Positions 43,155 to 51,811 of a stretch of 64,000 bases of DNA are shown piece by piece. How positions within the stretch are numbered: position 1 is the stretch's first letter; each line of letters opens with the position of its first letter. The stretch comes from Clostridia bacterium. GTDB lineage: Bacteria > Bacillota > Clostridia > Lachnospirales > Lachnospiraceae. The notes beneath the pieces are model-generated. The model did not search any database, was not told the DNA's origin, and worked only from the letters and a program-made list of their open reading frames with translations. The translations under genes were made by a program, and so were the position numbers. The stretch spans positions 1 to 64,000 of the forward strand of contig CAJTHL010000019.1 in NCBI GenBank assembly GCA_910576205.1, read 5' to 3'.

Positions 43155-43445
43155 TTAACCAAATATAAAATCTTTCAGGGCGCCATTTACGCCGCCGATC
43201 ATGCCGACCAGCCAGGCCGCCGCCATCGGCAGACCGTATGGGCTGATAAGGAACGCGATCACCAGCCAGGACATTCCCGGCCAGAAACCGGCAGCGAAGA
43301 ACAGCGCCAGCGCTGCCAGAAAAACAATTCCTGACAGAATCCCCAGCACAGCGCCGGAAATCACAACAAGAAATTTGCAGAATAAATAAAGAATCCCTGT
43401 AACTATTACAAATGGAAGTGCCAGCAGTTTACCAATCAGACGCAT
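43155..43445 (-). CDS. CD1845 family membrane protein
   Basis: A 96-residue very hydrophobic protein with about three membrane helices (LLALPFVIVTGILYLFC, GAVLGILSGIVFLAALALFFAAG, WLVIAFLISPYGLPMAAAWLVGMIG), matching the CD1845 family of Clostridia conjugative elements. The role is unknown. It probably associates with the transfer apparatus. AAAGGAGG precedes the ATG at 43445. It follows mobC. Confidence 0.85.
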   Translation of the reverse strand: MRLIGKLLALPFVIVTGILYLFCKFLVVISGAVLGILSGIVFLAALALFFAAGFWPGMSWLVIAFLISPYGLPMAAAWLVGMIGGVNGALKDFIFG

Positions 43446-43536
43446 ACGTCCGCCTCCTTTCAAAGAGAAGCATATTTACCCCTCTATTAGAATCTTACCG
43501 TGCCGGCCTGAGGAAATCAACGGCGTTCCTGCCTGT

Positions 43537-43881
43537 TTACGAAATGTTCGCAAATCCCCGCAGCAGCTTATCCATGCCATCCCACAGACTGTCCAGACGG
43601 GTGCGAAGGTCGTCCACGTCGGCAGCGTAAATACTCCCGGTCTCATTGGCACGTCTGGCATACTGGTTTAAGTTATTGGAGCAGATACGAAGGAGCCGTA
43701 TCATTTCCTGAATGTCGCTCATATCCAGATGAATGATATAACCGTCAACCGCCATCTTGCGCAGATATGCGGACAGGTTGGTAATGCCGAGCTCCGCCAT
43801 GCGCCCCTTTACCAGTTCCGCATCCTGCTCGGACATGACGAATTCCACCCGGACGGATTTTTTGTTATGCCCGGCTTTCAT
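43537..43881 (-). CDS. mobC: MobC relaxosome protein (element B)
   Basis: A 114-residue protein: basic N-terminus with an RHH-like unit (KSVRVEFVMSEQDAELVKGRMAELGITNLSAYLRKMAVDG), then the MobC helix pair with LLRICSNNLNQYARRANETGSIY. It recognises the origin of transfer with the relaxase encoded at 31611. Its ATG overlaps the stop of the preceding gene (ATGA). Confidence 0.9.
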   Translation of the reverse strand: MKAGHNKKSVRVEFVMSEQDAELVKGRMAELGITNLSAYLRKMAVDGYIIHLDMSDIQEMIRLLRICSNNLNQYARRANETGSIYAADVDDLRTRLDSLWDGMDKLLRGFANIS

Positions 43882-44579
43882 CGTTCCTGCTCCTTTTTCG
43901 TGGAAGGCGGTTTATGGGTAGGAGCGGCGGCTGTCCAGGACTTTTTGAGCTTTCCACGTAAGGTATTCTTTTTCAGGCTGTCAATATATTCTTTTATATC
44001 GCCGTTTGTGGCATGGCAGAAGCGTTTGAGCCGTTCCCGTTTCAGGATTACGGCAAGTTCCCGTTCATTCTCTGGCAGAGCGGTTATCGACTTTGGGCTC
44101 CCATGTGCCGGCATCAGCTCATTCATAAGCTGTCGCTGGTCCTGATAAGGGATCGTGATATTAGCCCCGTCCTCAAACACAACAGCCACTTTACCAATGG
44201 GGCAGGTCAGCAGCTTTACCCGCTCCACATGAGCCCCATAATCAAGCGGGTATATATCGCCGACCACTTTTTTGTCCTGCACGTCTTTGATCGAGAGGGC
44301 ATAGGCAAGGACCGGATCTTTTGTCTGTTCATGGTAAAACTTCCACACATTATTTGCATGGCTGCCCTCCAGATAGACCTCCCATTCCCGCAGGGTATAG
44401 GTGCCGCACGGCCTCGACATCCAGAGAAGCCGCCGGTCCTCCGGTTCTCCCGATAGAGCCAGCTTTGGGATCAGTTCTTTATCCAGGTCAAAATCATCCT
44501 TGTAGTGCTGCGTGTGCAGCTCCATGATCTGCCCCAGGCTGTCCAGTATATCCACGCCCTCAAACCTTACCGCGCCCAT
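43878..44579 (-). CDS. Conjugative-element conserved protein (233 aa)
   Basis: No named family recognised. A cytosolic mixed alpha/beta protein with two visible blocks: RRLLWMSRPCGTYTLREWEVYL near residue 55 and LAYALSIKDV in the middle, then a Lys/Thr-rich tail. It overlaps the preceding gene by TGATG and mobC by ATGA, so it belongs to a tightly coupled cluster. It ends in EQER because the stop region doubles as the next ribosome-binding site. Confidence 0.65.
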   Translation of the reverse strand: MGAVRFEGVDILDSLGQIMELHTQHYKDDFDLDKELIPKLALSGEPEDRRLLWMSRPCGTYTLREWEVYLEGSHANNVWKFYHEQTKDPVLAYALSIKDVQDKKVVGDIYPLDYGAHVERVKLLTCPIGKVAVVFEDGANITIPYQDQRQLMNELMPAHGSPKSITALPENERELAVILKRERLKRFCHATNGDIKEYIDSLKKNTLRGKLKKSWTAAAPTHKPPSTKKEQER

Positions 44580-45520
44580 CAGCGTTCCCTCTCTGCCATC
44601 AGTGGCGCTGCCTGCCTTGCTTCATGCTCCGGGTGGTCTGCCTTCAGCCGTTCCATCAGGGAAGGTTTCTCTGTCGTTTCTTCCGGCAGCGTCTCCGGGG
44701 CAAGCTCTCGGATTTCCTCATAAGCCTGTCCGTCCGTCAGGTCAGGGCGCACAGGCGGTTCGTTGTTGAGGCGTCCGTCCAGCATATTGTAATTGCCGGT
44801 CTGTCCTTCCTCGTAAAGCTCCGCATTACGCAGATAGCTCTCCGGCGCCTGGAAGGGCTGCCCGGCAAACATGATCTCCCTATGGGGCGTAAACTGTGAG
44901 AGCACGCCGTCCCGGAGCCTTGCAAATTCTTCATACTGGCGCAGGGTAAGGCCGCGCTCCAGCATTTCCGCCTGGGTATGCGCCCAGCCCTCCCCATAGA
45001 GAAAATAGTACATATCCGGCTGGTCGCAGACAAAGCACAGGGAGCCGTCCTGGTTGTCATAATAAGATGCCTGCATATCCTGATAGTGGCAGCGTTCCTC
45101 ACGTCCCAGGTACACCCGGTTATCTGCGCCCAGCATGGCGACCATGCCCGCATAGTTGCTGTGGACCGCAGAGCGGATTTCCACCAATGGGTCCGCCTCC
45201 GGCATGATCTGCCTGCCGGGAATCTCATTGCGTTTTTCCGCTGCGTCATTTCTCGGCACCACTTCCTCATGGGCGCGGGCATCCAAATCCGGCTGTGCCG
45301 CACGTTTTTTAATTGCGCCCAGTTCCGGCTCTTTTTCCTCCACATAGTAGCGGACATTCGCCGTGGCATGGCGGCCGGCCTCGTCCGCATAATCCTGGGC
45401 GGCTTTTTCAGAATCAAATTCCAGAGGCTTTCCGTCCTCTTTGCACCAGCCCTCCGCACGTCCAAAAATGGAAGAGCCGCTGCGAACCGCCCATACGCCG
45501 TATACTTTTTCTTTTCCCAT
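44579..45520 (-). CDS. Conjugative-element conserved protein (313 aa)
   Basis: No named family recognised with confidence. The N-terminal 65 residues (VYGVWAVRSGSSIFGRAEGW ... FDSEKAAQDYADEAG) look like a small viroplasmin/RHH-type module. The central part (YAGMVAMLGADNRVYLGREE, MYYFLYGEGWAHTQAEMLERGLTLRQYEEFARL) is conserved among Clostridia elements. It is soluble. AAGGAGGG precedes the ATG. Confidence 0.65.
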   Translation of the reverse strand: MGKEKVYGVWAVRSGSSIFGRAEGWCKEDGKPLEFDSEKAAQDYADEAGRHATANVRYYVEEKEPELGAIKKRAAQPDLDARAHEEVVPRNDAAEKRNEIPGRQIMPEADPLVEIRSAVHSNYAGMVAMLGADNRVYLGREERCHYQDMQASYYDNQDGSLCFVCDQPDMYYFLYGEGWAHTQAEMLERGLTLRQYEEFARLRDGVLSQFTPHREIMFAGQPFQAPESYLRNAELYEEGQTGNYNMLDGRLNNEPPVRPDLTDGQAYEEIRELAPETLPEETTEKPSLMERLKADHPEHEARQAAPLMAERER

Positions 45521-45531
45521 CCTGACCCTCC

Positions 45532-46170
45532 TTACCGTTCCTGCTGTTTCGGCGTTTTCTGCTTCTTGCCCGGTTCCGCCGTTTTTGTTTCTTTTATCTG
45601 CTGCCGGACCGAGGCCCTGTGCTCCGGCTCCCTTTCGGAATCCGTGATATTGACATACTCGCCGATGATGTTCAGCGCCTCATGGTAGCTGCCGGAAGCA
45701 AACACCCGGTCCGACATTTCTTTTGCCTGGTCCGCCATATCATTCCTGCGGAGGGTGCGGGCCGCAATCCCTACCAGGTTGAAAACATTCCCGTCCTGGC
45801 CGATCAACGCGCAGTCAGGTTTCTCCGGCTCCGGCGAAGGCTCACTGATAAAGCCGTCCAGACGGTTCGGTACAAAATCGGACAGCCAGGTACCCCCGAA
45901 ATCCGCATGGGTCTGTAACCGCCAGATGGCAAGTTTCCCGATGTCCAGCTTTACATCCTCGAAAGGGTAGAGCAGGCAGGTAAGCTCCCCATACTGGAAA
46001 GCTGAAACGTCCTCAAATTTACTGCCGTCCTTCAAAATGCCCGCCCCGGTGAACATATCATTGATCCCGTCCACCCATTCCTTCAAATCCCCGCCGCAGC
46101 CCTGCAGGATCAGGCCGTCTTTGCCCTCCATGCCCCGCAGGTCATCAGTTGTGATCGTGTTGATATTCAT
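45532..46170 (-). CDS. Conjugative-element conserved protein (212 aa)
   Basis: Unassigned. The N-terminal half is mixed alpha/beta. The C-terminal half has the recurrent block DCALIGQDGNVFNLVGIAAR followed by ADQAKEMSDRVFASGSYHEALNIIGEYVNI, seen in many Clostridia element proteins. It ends in KTPKQQER. AGGAGGCGG precedes the ATG. Confidence 0.65.
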   Translation of the reverse strand: MNINTITTDDLRGMEGKDGLILQGCGGDLKEWVDGINDMFTGAGILKDGSKFEDVSAFQYGELTCLLYPFEDVKLDIGKLAIWRLQTHADFGGTWLSDFVPNRLDGFISEPSPEPEKPDCALIGQDGNVFNLVGIAARTLRRNDMADQAKEMSDRVFASGSYHEALNIIGEYVNITDSEREPEHRASVRQQIKETKTAEPGKKQKTPKQQER

Positions 46171-46181
46171 AAAACCGCCTC

Positions 46182-46712
46182 CTATCGTTCCTGTTGATGG
46201 TTGGTTTTCTGCCGGGTGGCTTTGGCCTCCGGCTGTTTTTTTAGCTGCTTACGGACGGAAGGCTTTACTGCCGGCTGCCACATATCCGTTAAGATGGCAG
46301 AGGCCGGCTGTTCCCATTCCTTCCCGAATCCACGGATCACAGTCCCGTACATGATCCCGTTATCCGCAAACATTTTCAAAGTGTCAAATGCCCGGTCAAA
46401 TAATTCTATATTCTTTGCATCCACGCTGGGCGCAAAATGGATCACTCCTACAGGGTAATCCCCTCCGGTACCGACCCAGCCCCGGACAAACGCATCATAA
46501 TCCTTTGTAACGCCGGCAGCCGCAAGCTCACCGGCATGGCTGGAATCCAACAGACTTGTCACTGCATACTGCCGGCCTAAGACCAATAGCCCTGTGTCCG
46601 GGTTATACATGAAGCGCCGGTTGTCAATCTGCTGTATGTCAATGGCCTGCGTCCATGTGTCGATCCGCATAATTTCCGGTATGACCAATATTTTTACTTT
46701 CTCGATAAACAT
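46182..46712 (-). CDS. Conjugative-element conserved protein (176 aa)
   Basis: Unassigned alpha/beta protein with WTQAIDIQQIDNRRFMYNPDTGLLVLGRQYA and a Lys/Gln-rich tail. The annotated ATG is only one base from GGGAGGG. An ATC two codons on (46706) stands at the ideal distance of seven bases, a pattern also seen at the thyX and DUF1599-like genes of this cluster. Interval 46713-46846 holds nothing named. Confidence 0.6.
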   Translation of the reverse strand: MFIEKVKILVIPEIMRIDTWTQAIDIQQIDNRRFMYNPDTGLLVLGRQYAVTSLLDSSHAGELAAAGVTKDYDAFVRGWVGTGGDYPVGVIHFAPSVDAKNIELFDRAFDTLKMFADNGIMYGTVIRGFGKEWEQPASAILTDMWQPAVKPSVRKQLKKQPEAKATRQKTNHQQER

Positions 46713-46846
46713 CCCTCCCGATTTTTCTGTCTGTCCGCAACTTAGGGCTGTTTCAGGGCGCCGGAGTATTCTTATTCAGCCGCCCCTTAAACCGGGTTCT
46801 GTAATCCTTGAAAATCAAGCCTCTTTTTGGCTAAGCTGCGGACATA

Positions 46847-47224
46847 TTACCCCTGGTTCTGCCTGATCCGGCGCTTGCGTTCCCGCTCGGATTTCCGTCT
46901 GGCAAAGGCGCGGCAGGAATCCGAACAATATGCCTGGCTGGTGGTGGGAAGATACGCCCTGCCGCAGACCGGGCAGGTTTTCTGTTTCAGGGAAGTGTCC
47001 TCGCCCGTAAGGGCAGATTCCAGCGCCGGGTCAGCCGGCAGCACCGCCTCCCGGAAGTAGCGGCAAAAAGAGCCGGTCCACCATTTATGCAGCATATAAC
47101 AGGGACAGTCCAAAGAACGGCAGAACTTATCCCGATTGTCATAGTTCGCGCAAAGGTCTGTTACCAGCCTTCGGATTGCCGCCCGTTCCTGTCTGGTTAA
47201 TTCCCGTGAGGGCGGCCCGCTCAT
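46847..47224 (-). CDS. Cysteine-rich VLP-domain protein
   Basis: A 125-residue protein. The first half has the Cys_rich_VLP pattern (LVTDLCANYD, FCRSLDCPCYMLHKWWTGSFCRYFREAVLPADPAL), and the second half holds a zinc-ribbon-like CPVCGRAYLPTTSQAYCSDSCRAFARRK. The type is found in Clostridia conjugative elements. Its function is unknown, and zinc and nucleic-acid binding are plausible. Its start overlaps the topB stop (ATGA). Confidence 0.8.
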   Translation of the reverse strand: MSGPPSRELTRQERAAIRRLVTDLCANYDNRDKFCRSLDCPCYMLHKWWTGSFCRYFREAVLPADPALESALTGEDTSLKQKTCPVCGRAYLPTTSQAYCSDSCRAFARRKSERERKRRIRQNQG

Positions 47225-49329
47225 TTCCCCCTGCCTTTCTTCGCCGGAAATTCCAGCCTGAAATTCACATATTTTCCCCCTGTATCATCCAGCAGCACCA
47301 CCGCGTCATAGGTCTTTCCCGTCTTTTCGCTGTAAAGCCCGGACACGGAAACGCGGCCCTCTTTTAGAAGGGCCGCCGCCACAGACTTTGTAATGCTCTT
47401 TTTCTTAAGGGAAAAGAATTTGTTATCTTTCCAGAGTGCAAAGGCACAATCCCGGTTATCACAGAAGAATCCTTTTTTGCCCTCATACACAGTGCCGCCG
47501 CAGCGGGGACAGGTGCCGACAGCTTCACGCCCGTTTTCTTTCGCATCCGGGAACAGCCCGGCAAACCGTTCCTCCGGCGCGGCATGTTCTCTGACGAGCG
47601 CCCGGATCATATCTGCAATCCCATCCATGAAATCTTTTGCCGGGACCCCGCCGCGCTCCACCTGTTTCAGCATGGATTCCCATTCTGCGGTGAGCATGGG
47701 CGATTTGATGTTATCCGGCAGGACCAAAATCAGGTTCGTGCCTTTTTCCGTGGGGATAAGCTGCTTTTTCTTCCGCTGCACAAAACCGGCAGATACCAGC
47801 TTTTCCAGCGTGGCGGCACGGGTAGCCGGCGTACCTAAACCTTTGCGCTCGGCATCCTCCGGCATATCCCCGGCGCCCGCCGTTTCCATAGCCGCCAGAA
47901 GGGAATCCTCCGTATAGTGCTTCGGCGGGGAGGTCTTGCCTTCCCGGACGCCGGCAGACGCTTTTTCAAAGGTCTGGCCCTCCTGTAGCGGAGGCAGGGC
48001 AGCATCTTCACTTTCTTTTTCTTCCGTTTTAGACTGTTTCAGGCCCATGCGGTGAAGGCGTTCCACTTCCTTCCAGCCTGTCTGCAGCACGGTTTTTCCC
48101 TTTGCCGTGAAGGAATGGCCCCGGCAGTCCAGAACCGCCGTTACCGCCTCAAACCGGTGGGCCTGGGCCGTGGCAGAAAGGAGCCTTGCGGCAATCAGCG
48201 TCAGTACATCCCGCTCCCCGGAAGGAAGCTCCGATAAATCCGTCCGGGCAATCTCCACCGTAGGGATAATCGCGTGATGGTCGGTCACTTTGCTGCCATC
48301 CGTCACACGGCCAATATCCGGTTCCCCGGCGCATCCCTTCCCAAAGGGCATATTGCCCCGCAGCCAGAGGACCAGGGAAGCGGCGGTTGCCTGCATATCC
48401 TCCGTCAGATACTGGCTGTCCGTCCGGGGATAGGTCGCCAGTTTTTTCTCATAAAGCGACTGCACATAGTCAAGGGTCTGCTGAGCCGTATAACCATAAA
48501 TGCGGTTACATTCCCGCTGTAAGGTTGTCAGATCGTACAGGCGGGGCGGCTGTACCGTCTTGGCCTGCTTTTCCACGGACAGCACCGAAGCAGCCTGCCC
48601 GTCACTTTCCATACGGATTTTTTCAGCCCCGGTCTTATCCGGCAGCTTTTCGCCGGAGGCAGTAAAGCCGCCGCAGGTGATTTCCGGCACATAAAAGGGG
48701 CTGCTTGTAAATGCCTGAATATCCGCCTCCCGCCGTACCAAAAGCGCCAGCGTTGGCGACATTACCCGCCCCACATTCAGCGTCGTGCCATACAGGACGG
48801 AGAAAAGCCGGGTGGCGTTAATGCCGATCAGCCAGTCAGCCCCGGCCCGGCAGACCGCCGCGTCATAGAGCTTATCGTAGTCGCTGCCAGGGCGCAGGTG
48901 TTCAAAGCCGTCCCGGATTGCCGCATCCTCCATACTGGAAATCCAGAGGCGTTCCATTGGTTTGCTGCATCCGGCATATTGATAGACAAGACGGAAGATC
49001 AGCTCGCCCTCACGTCCGGCGTCGGTACCACACACCACAGAATCCACCCGTTTGTCTTTCATCAGCCGGCACAGAAGGTCAAGCTGCTTTTTCTTATCCT
49101 TCGGCACTCCGTATTTCCATTCTTCCGGCAGGATCGGCAGATCGCCATAACGCCATTTGGCATACTGTTCTTTGTAAGCCTCCGGCTGCGCAAGCTCCAG
49201 AAGGTGCCCTACGCACCAGCTTACCAGATAACCGCCGCCCTCCATGTAGCCGTCTTTTTTCTCATTCGCGCCCAGGACCGCCGCCAGCGATATGGCGACG
49301 GAGGGCTTTTCTGCAATTACTAACTTCAA
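47221..49329 (-). CDS. topB: DNA topoisomerase III
   Basis: A 702-residue type IA topoisomerase: TOPRIM with AEKPSVA and TDAGREGELIFR, DWLIGINATR, the active-site Tyr in TYPRTDSQYLTEDM, and a C-terminal zinc-ribbon pair (CPRCGGTVYEGKKGFFCDN). It relaxes or decatenates the single-stranded intermediate during transfer. A TTG start lies eight bases after AGGAGG and overlaps the DUF3789 stop (ATTGA). Confidence 0.95.
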   Translation of the reverse strand: MKLVIAEKPSVAISLAAVLGANEKKDGYMEGGGYLVSWCVGHLLELAQPEAYKEQYAKWRYGDLPILPEEWKYGVPKDKKKQLDLLCRLMKDKRVDSVVCGTDAGREGELIFRLVYQYAGCSKPMERLWISSMEDAAIRDGFEHLRPGSDYDKLYDAAVCRAGADWLIGINATRLFSVLYGTTLNVGRVMSPTLALLVRREADIQAFTSSPFYVPEITCGGFTASGEKLPDKTGAEKIRMESDGQAASVLSVEKQAKTVQPPRLYDLTTLQRECNRIYGYTAQQTLDYVQSLYEKKLATYPRTDSQYLTEDMQATAASLVLWLRGNMPFGKGCAGEPDIGRVTDGSKVTDHHAIIPTVEIARTDLSELPSGERDVLTLIAARLLSATAQAHRFEAVTAVLDCRGHSFTAKGKTVLQTGWKEVERLHRMGLKQSKTEEKESEDAALPPLQEGQTFEKASAGVREGKTSPPKHYTEDSLLAAMETAGAGDMPEDAERKGLGTPATRAATLEKLVSAGFVQRKKKQLIPTEKGTNLILVLPDNIKSPMLTAEWESMLKQVERGGVPAKDFMDGIADMIRALVREHAAPEERFAGLFPDAKENGREAVGTCPRCGGTVYEGKKGFFCDNRDCAFALWKDNKFFSLKKKSITKSVAAALLKEGRVSVSGLYSEKTGKTYDAVVLLDDTGGKYVNFRLEFPAKKGRGK

Positions 49330-49460
49330 TGTCCAGACCTCCTTTGCATTTCCTCAAATTCTTCGTCCGCCTGCTTTCCCGTCTGCAAAAGGCACATCAG
49401 CACAACGCCGGCAGACATCCCTCCGGTGAATGTAAGAAAGTGTATAATCATGTTCCACAT
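49326..49460 (-). CDS. DUF3789-like small membrane protein (44 aa)
   Basis: AGGAGG lies before an ATG that opens a 44-codon frame: a membrane helix (MIIHFLTFTGGMSAGVVLMCLL) followed by QTGKQADEEFEEMQRRSGH. Size, single helix and the QxxKxADEE tail match DUF3789 proteins of conjugative elements. The stop overlaps the TTG start of topB. Confidence 0.65.
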   Translation of the reverse strand: MWNMIIHFLTFTGGMSAGVVLMCLLQTGKQADEEFEEMQRRSGH

Positions 49461-49487
49461 AAAAATCCTCCTGAAAATTAGGTAAAG

Positions 49488-49512
49488 AAAAACGCCCACC
49501 GGAAAGTGAGCG
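49488..49512 (-). terminator. Terminator after the SLOG gene
   Basis: On the minus strand CGCTCAC and GTGGGCG pair (one T-G pair), with a TTTTT tract following. Confidence 0.65.
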
Positions 49513-49540
49513 TATCATCAAGTATCAGTGATCCATTCTT

Positions 49541-50050
49541 TTATTTTCTTCTTGCTGCGGGTTGTCCCGGCAGGATAATCTCACCGACCGGGATTTCCCG
49601 TAGCTCTTTTTTCATCTGGTGCGCAAACCGGATTGTCCTGACCGTGCCGCCTTTTTCCCTCCCGTCATACACGGCGATCACCCTGTCCGAGTGTTCGGCC
49701 ATATAGCGGTTCCGGTGGGAATAGACGCTGGGGTGGTATTTTTCCTGCATGACAACAACATCCGCACAGGCCTCCAGCATTTCATAAGTCCGGCTCTTTT
49801 CCATCAGGCTGTCCAGGCGCTTTTGATAAGGGATAACCGCAACCAGCTCCAGCACCGGATTTGTCTTTTTCTTTTCCAGTACGATCTCTGAAAAATACTG
49901 GTCCACGCCGTCTGCAAAGCCGCTTATAAAGCGGGTAAACCCGTCCGCAACGGCAGAATCAATTTCACGCCGCAGGGCCGCTTTTACATGGTTAATCTCT
50001 TTCTGCGGTAAATTCCTGTGCCCGGTGACACAGCATGTCTTTCCTTCCAT
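49541..50050 (-). CDS. SLOG-family (DUF1273/YpsA-like) protein
   Basis: A 169-residue Rossmann-like protein: CCVTGHRNLPQ at the N-terminus, FISGFADGVDQYFSEIVL, and SDRVIAVYDGREKGGT near the end, the nucleotide-binding marks of the SLOG superfamily. The ligand is unknown. I start at 50050, eight bases after GGAGG. It has its own promoter. Confidence 0.82.
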   Translation of the reverse strand: MEGKTCCVTGHRNLPQKEINHVKAALRREIDSAVADGFTRFISGFADGVDQYFSEIVLEKKKTNPVLELVAVIPYQKRLDSLMEKSRTYEMLEACADVVVMQEKYHPSVYSHRNRYMAEHSDRVIAVYDGREKGGTVRTIRFAHQMKKELREIPVGEIILPGQPAARRK

Positions 50051-50093
50051 CTTCTTTTCCTCCATACGATAGTTAGTATTCTTCATTTCTCAA

Positions 50094-50122
50094 ATTATAA
50101 TAGATTTATTTTAGCGTTTCAA
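50094..50122 (-). promoter_or_regulatory. Promoter of the SLOG gene
   Basis: Minus strand: TTGAAA (50122-50117) and TATAAT (50099-50094), 17 bp apart. The GCGTT/AACGC palindrome overlapping the -35 (50114-50125) may be the site of the divergent XRE protein. Confidence 0.7.
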
Positions 50123-50199
50123 CGCAAATACCCTCTTTTATTTTGCGAATAAGGATAGGGTGTAAGGTACAATCTATTACGGAATAGGAGGTAAAGGCA

Positions 50200-50514
50200 A
50201 TGTATGAAAATTTCGTCCCGGAACGTTTGGCAAAGCTGCGGACTCAAAAAGGCGTGTCTGCGCGTGATATGTCATTGTCATTGGGACAGGCAAATAACTA
50301 CATTAACAACATTGAAAACAAAAAGTCCCTTCCCTCCATGCAGTCCTTCCTTTATATCTGTGAATATCTGGGCGTGACGCCCCAGGAATTTTTTGACGAA
50401 GGGAACCCGGACCCGCAAGCCTTGCAGGAATTTATTACAGAGGCAAAAAAACTGGATTCCAGGTCACTTTCTTATATCCTGGGGATTATGAAAGAACTCA
50501 ATAGCAGAAAATAA
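50200..50514 (+). CDS. XRE-family regulator of element B backbone
   Basis: A 104-residue protein with an N-terminal HTH_3 (LAKLRTQKGVSARDMSLSLGQANNYINNIENKKSLPS) and a helical tail. It is the only plus-strand gene in the backbone and is divergent from the SLOG gene, so it probably controls that shared interval. AGGAGG precedes the ATG. Confidence 0.88.
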   Translation: MYENFVPERLAKLRTQKGVSARDMSLSLGQANNYINNIENKKSLPSMQSFLYICEYLGVTPQEFFDEGNPDPQALQEFITEAKKLDSRSLSYILGIMKELNSRK

Positions 50515-50515
50515 G

Positions 50516-50539
50516 CGGCCACGGTGCTGGCCGTTTTTT
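50516..50539 (+). terminator. Terminator after the XRE gene
   Basis: CGGCCA / TGGCCG stem with a six-base loop and six T immediately after. Confidence 0.85.
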
Positions 50540-50633
50540 GCTGCCTTTCTTTTATTGTATCCTGCAATCCTCCTGATATGCCCAATCCCACTACCGGCGA
50601 TAAACCAAGAATTACTCCAAAAATATTCCTTTT

Positions 50634-51047
50634 TTATTTTCCTGTACTTCCAAACCCACCCATGCCGCGCTGCTCGCCAAGCTCTGAAACAAAATCCGCG
50701 ATCACAACCGGGGTAATCACAAGCTGCCCCACGCGGGAGCCTTTGGAAAGCTCCTGCACCTGGTTGCTTACATTGCTGATGATCGCATGAATCTCCCCGC
50801 GGTAGCCGGAATCCACTGGCGGCAGCTCACAGACCAGCCCTTTTACCGCCATGCTGGTGCGCGGGAATACATAGCCCGCATATCCGTCCGGCACTTCAAT
50901 TCCAAATCCAAGAGGGATCTTTGCGATCTCGCCAGGCTGCAAAGTACAGTCATAGGGCATGTAAACATCCGCGCCGGCATCGTTCCCATGCGGACGGAAA
51001 GGGCGGCGGTCCTCCGGCACGCCAAAGTCGATCAATTTGATCTTCAT
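50634..51047 (-). CDS. dut: dUTP diphosphatase
   Basis: A 137-residue trimeric dUTPase with all five motifs visible: AGADVYMP, PRTSMAVKGL, VDSGYRGEI (catalytic Asp), KGSRVGQLVI and the C-terminal RGMGGFGSTGK. It cleaves dUTP to dUMP, the substrate of ThyX encoded just upstream. The ATG at 51047, after GGAGG, overlaps the thyX stop (ATGA). Confidence 0.95.
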   Translation of the reverse strand: MKIKLIDFGVPEDRRPFRPHGNDAGADVYMPYDCTLQPGEIAKIPLGFGIEVPDGYAGYVFPRTSMAVKGLVCELPPVDSGYRGEIHAIISNVSNQVQELSKGSRVGQLVITPVVIADFVSELGEQRGMGGFGSTGK

Positions 51048-51811
51048 GCGCCGCCTCCTTCCAAAAGCGCCGGATAGTCCGTTTTCAAAATATCTCCAGG
51101 CGTCATATCCGCTTTCAGCATGTTTCCGCAGGTCATTTTCCCCTCCAGGCAATTGTCCTGTTGGCAGAAGGGGCCTGTGAGATCAGGGGCAAACAGCACC
51201 GGGCTTAAAGTATAAAGCTCCTGCCAGATTTTCAGGAGCACGATCCGGGTTTCGTCCGTATTACGCCTGCATACCCGCTGGCCGATGATGTGTTTCCACT
51301 GATAGGGCGTGGCGCTGATAACCAGCACATTCCGAAGCCCCTGGGGTGTAGCATATCCCGCTGCGTCATGGCCGACGCCGACATTACATAGCTGCTCATA
51401 GCAATCCATGCCCTTGTGACAGCTTTCCAGGTAGAGTGCCCGGACAGAAGCAGGCGCAGCCAATACTTCGTAGGGTATGGCAAAATCCGCCTGGCCTGCA
51501 TAATTGCTGTACTGCAAAGACGCGCTCATAAACTTTACTTCGTTCTGGTGCCGGGTGATCTGTGAAAGGAACCGCCTGCTTGCCCCTACAACAGCAGCGG
51601 TGATCACCGCAAATTTCTGGACCGTCGGGTGGGGAAGGGCGCTGATGGCCGCCACAGTATCATCACTGAACGATTTTTCATAAAGGGCCATCAGATCATC
51701 CATTGTGGCAATCCGGTGGCCCCTCTGGGTGAGCCGGGCAGCAAAGACCATGTTTTTCTCGGCCTCCCTGGCCGCCTGGCAGTTTAATATTTTTACTTCA
51801 ATCCGTCTGAT
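51044..51811 (-). CDS. thyX: FAD-dependent thymidylate synthase (ThyX)
   Basis: About 255 residues. The flavin/dUMP signature reads SRRFLSQITRHQNEVKFMSASLQYSNY. The usual RHR is RHQ here. Later blocks are VLVISATPYQWKHIIGQR and RRNTDETRIV. It makes dTMP from dUMP using methylene-tetrahydrofolate. The N-terminal strand (VKILNCQAAREAEKNMVFAARL) lies upstream of the first ATG (51751), so translation must begin earlier. The only well-placed codon is ATC at 51811, nine bases after AAGGAGG. With the ATG start the protein would lack its first strand. Confidence 0.82.
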   Translation of the reverse strand: MRRIEVKILNCQAAREAEKNMVFAARLTQRGHRIATMDDLMALYEKSFSDDTVAAISALPHPTVQKFAVITAAVVGASRRFLSQITRHQNEVKFMSASLQYSNYAGQADFAIPYEVLAAPASVRALYLESCHKGMDCYEQLCNVGVGHDAAGYATPQGLRNVLVISATPYQWKHIIGQRVCRRNTDETRIVLLKIWQELYTLSPVLFAPDLTGPFCQQDNCLEGKMTCGNMLKADMTPGDILKTDYPALLEGGGA

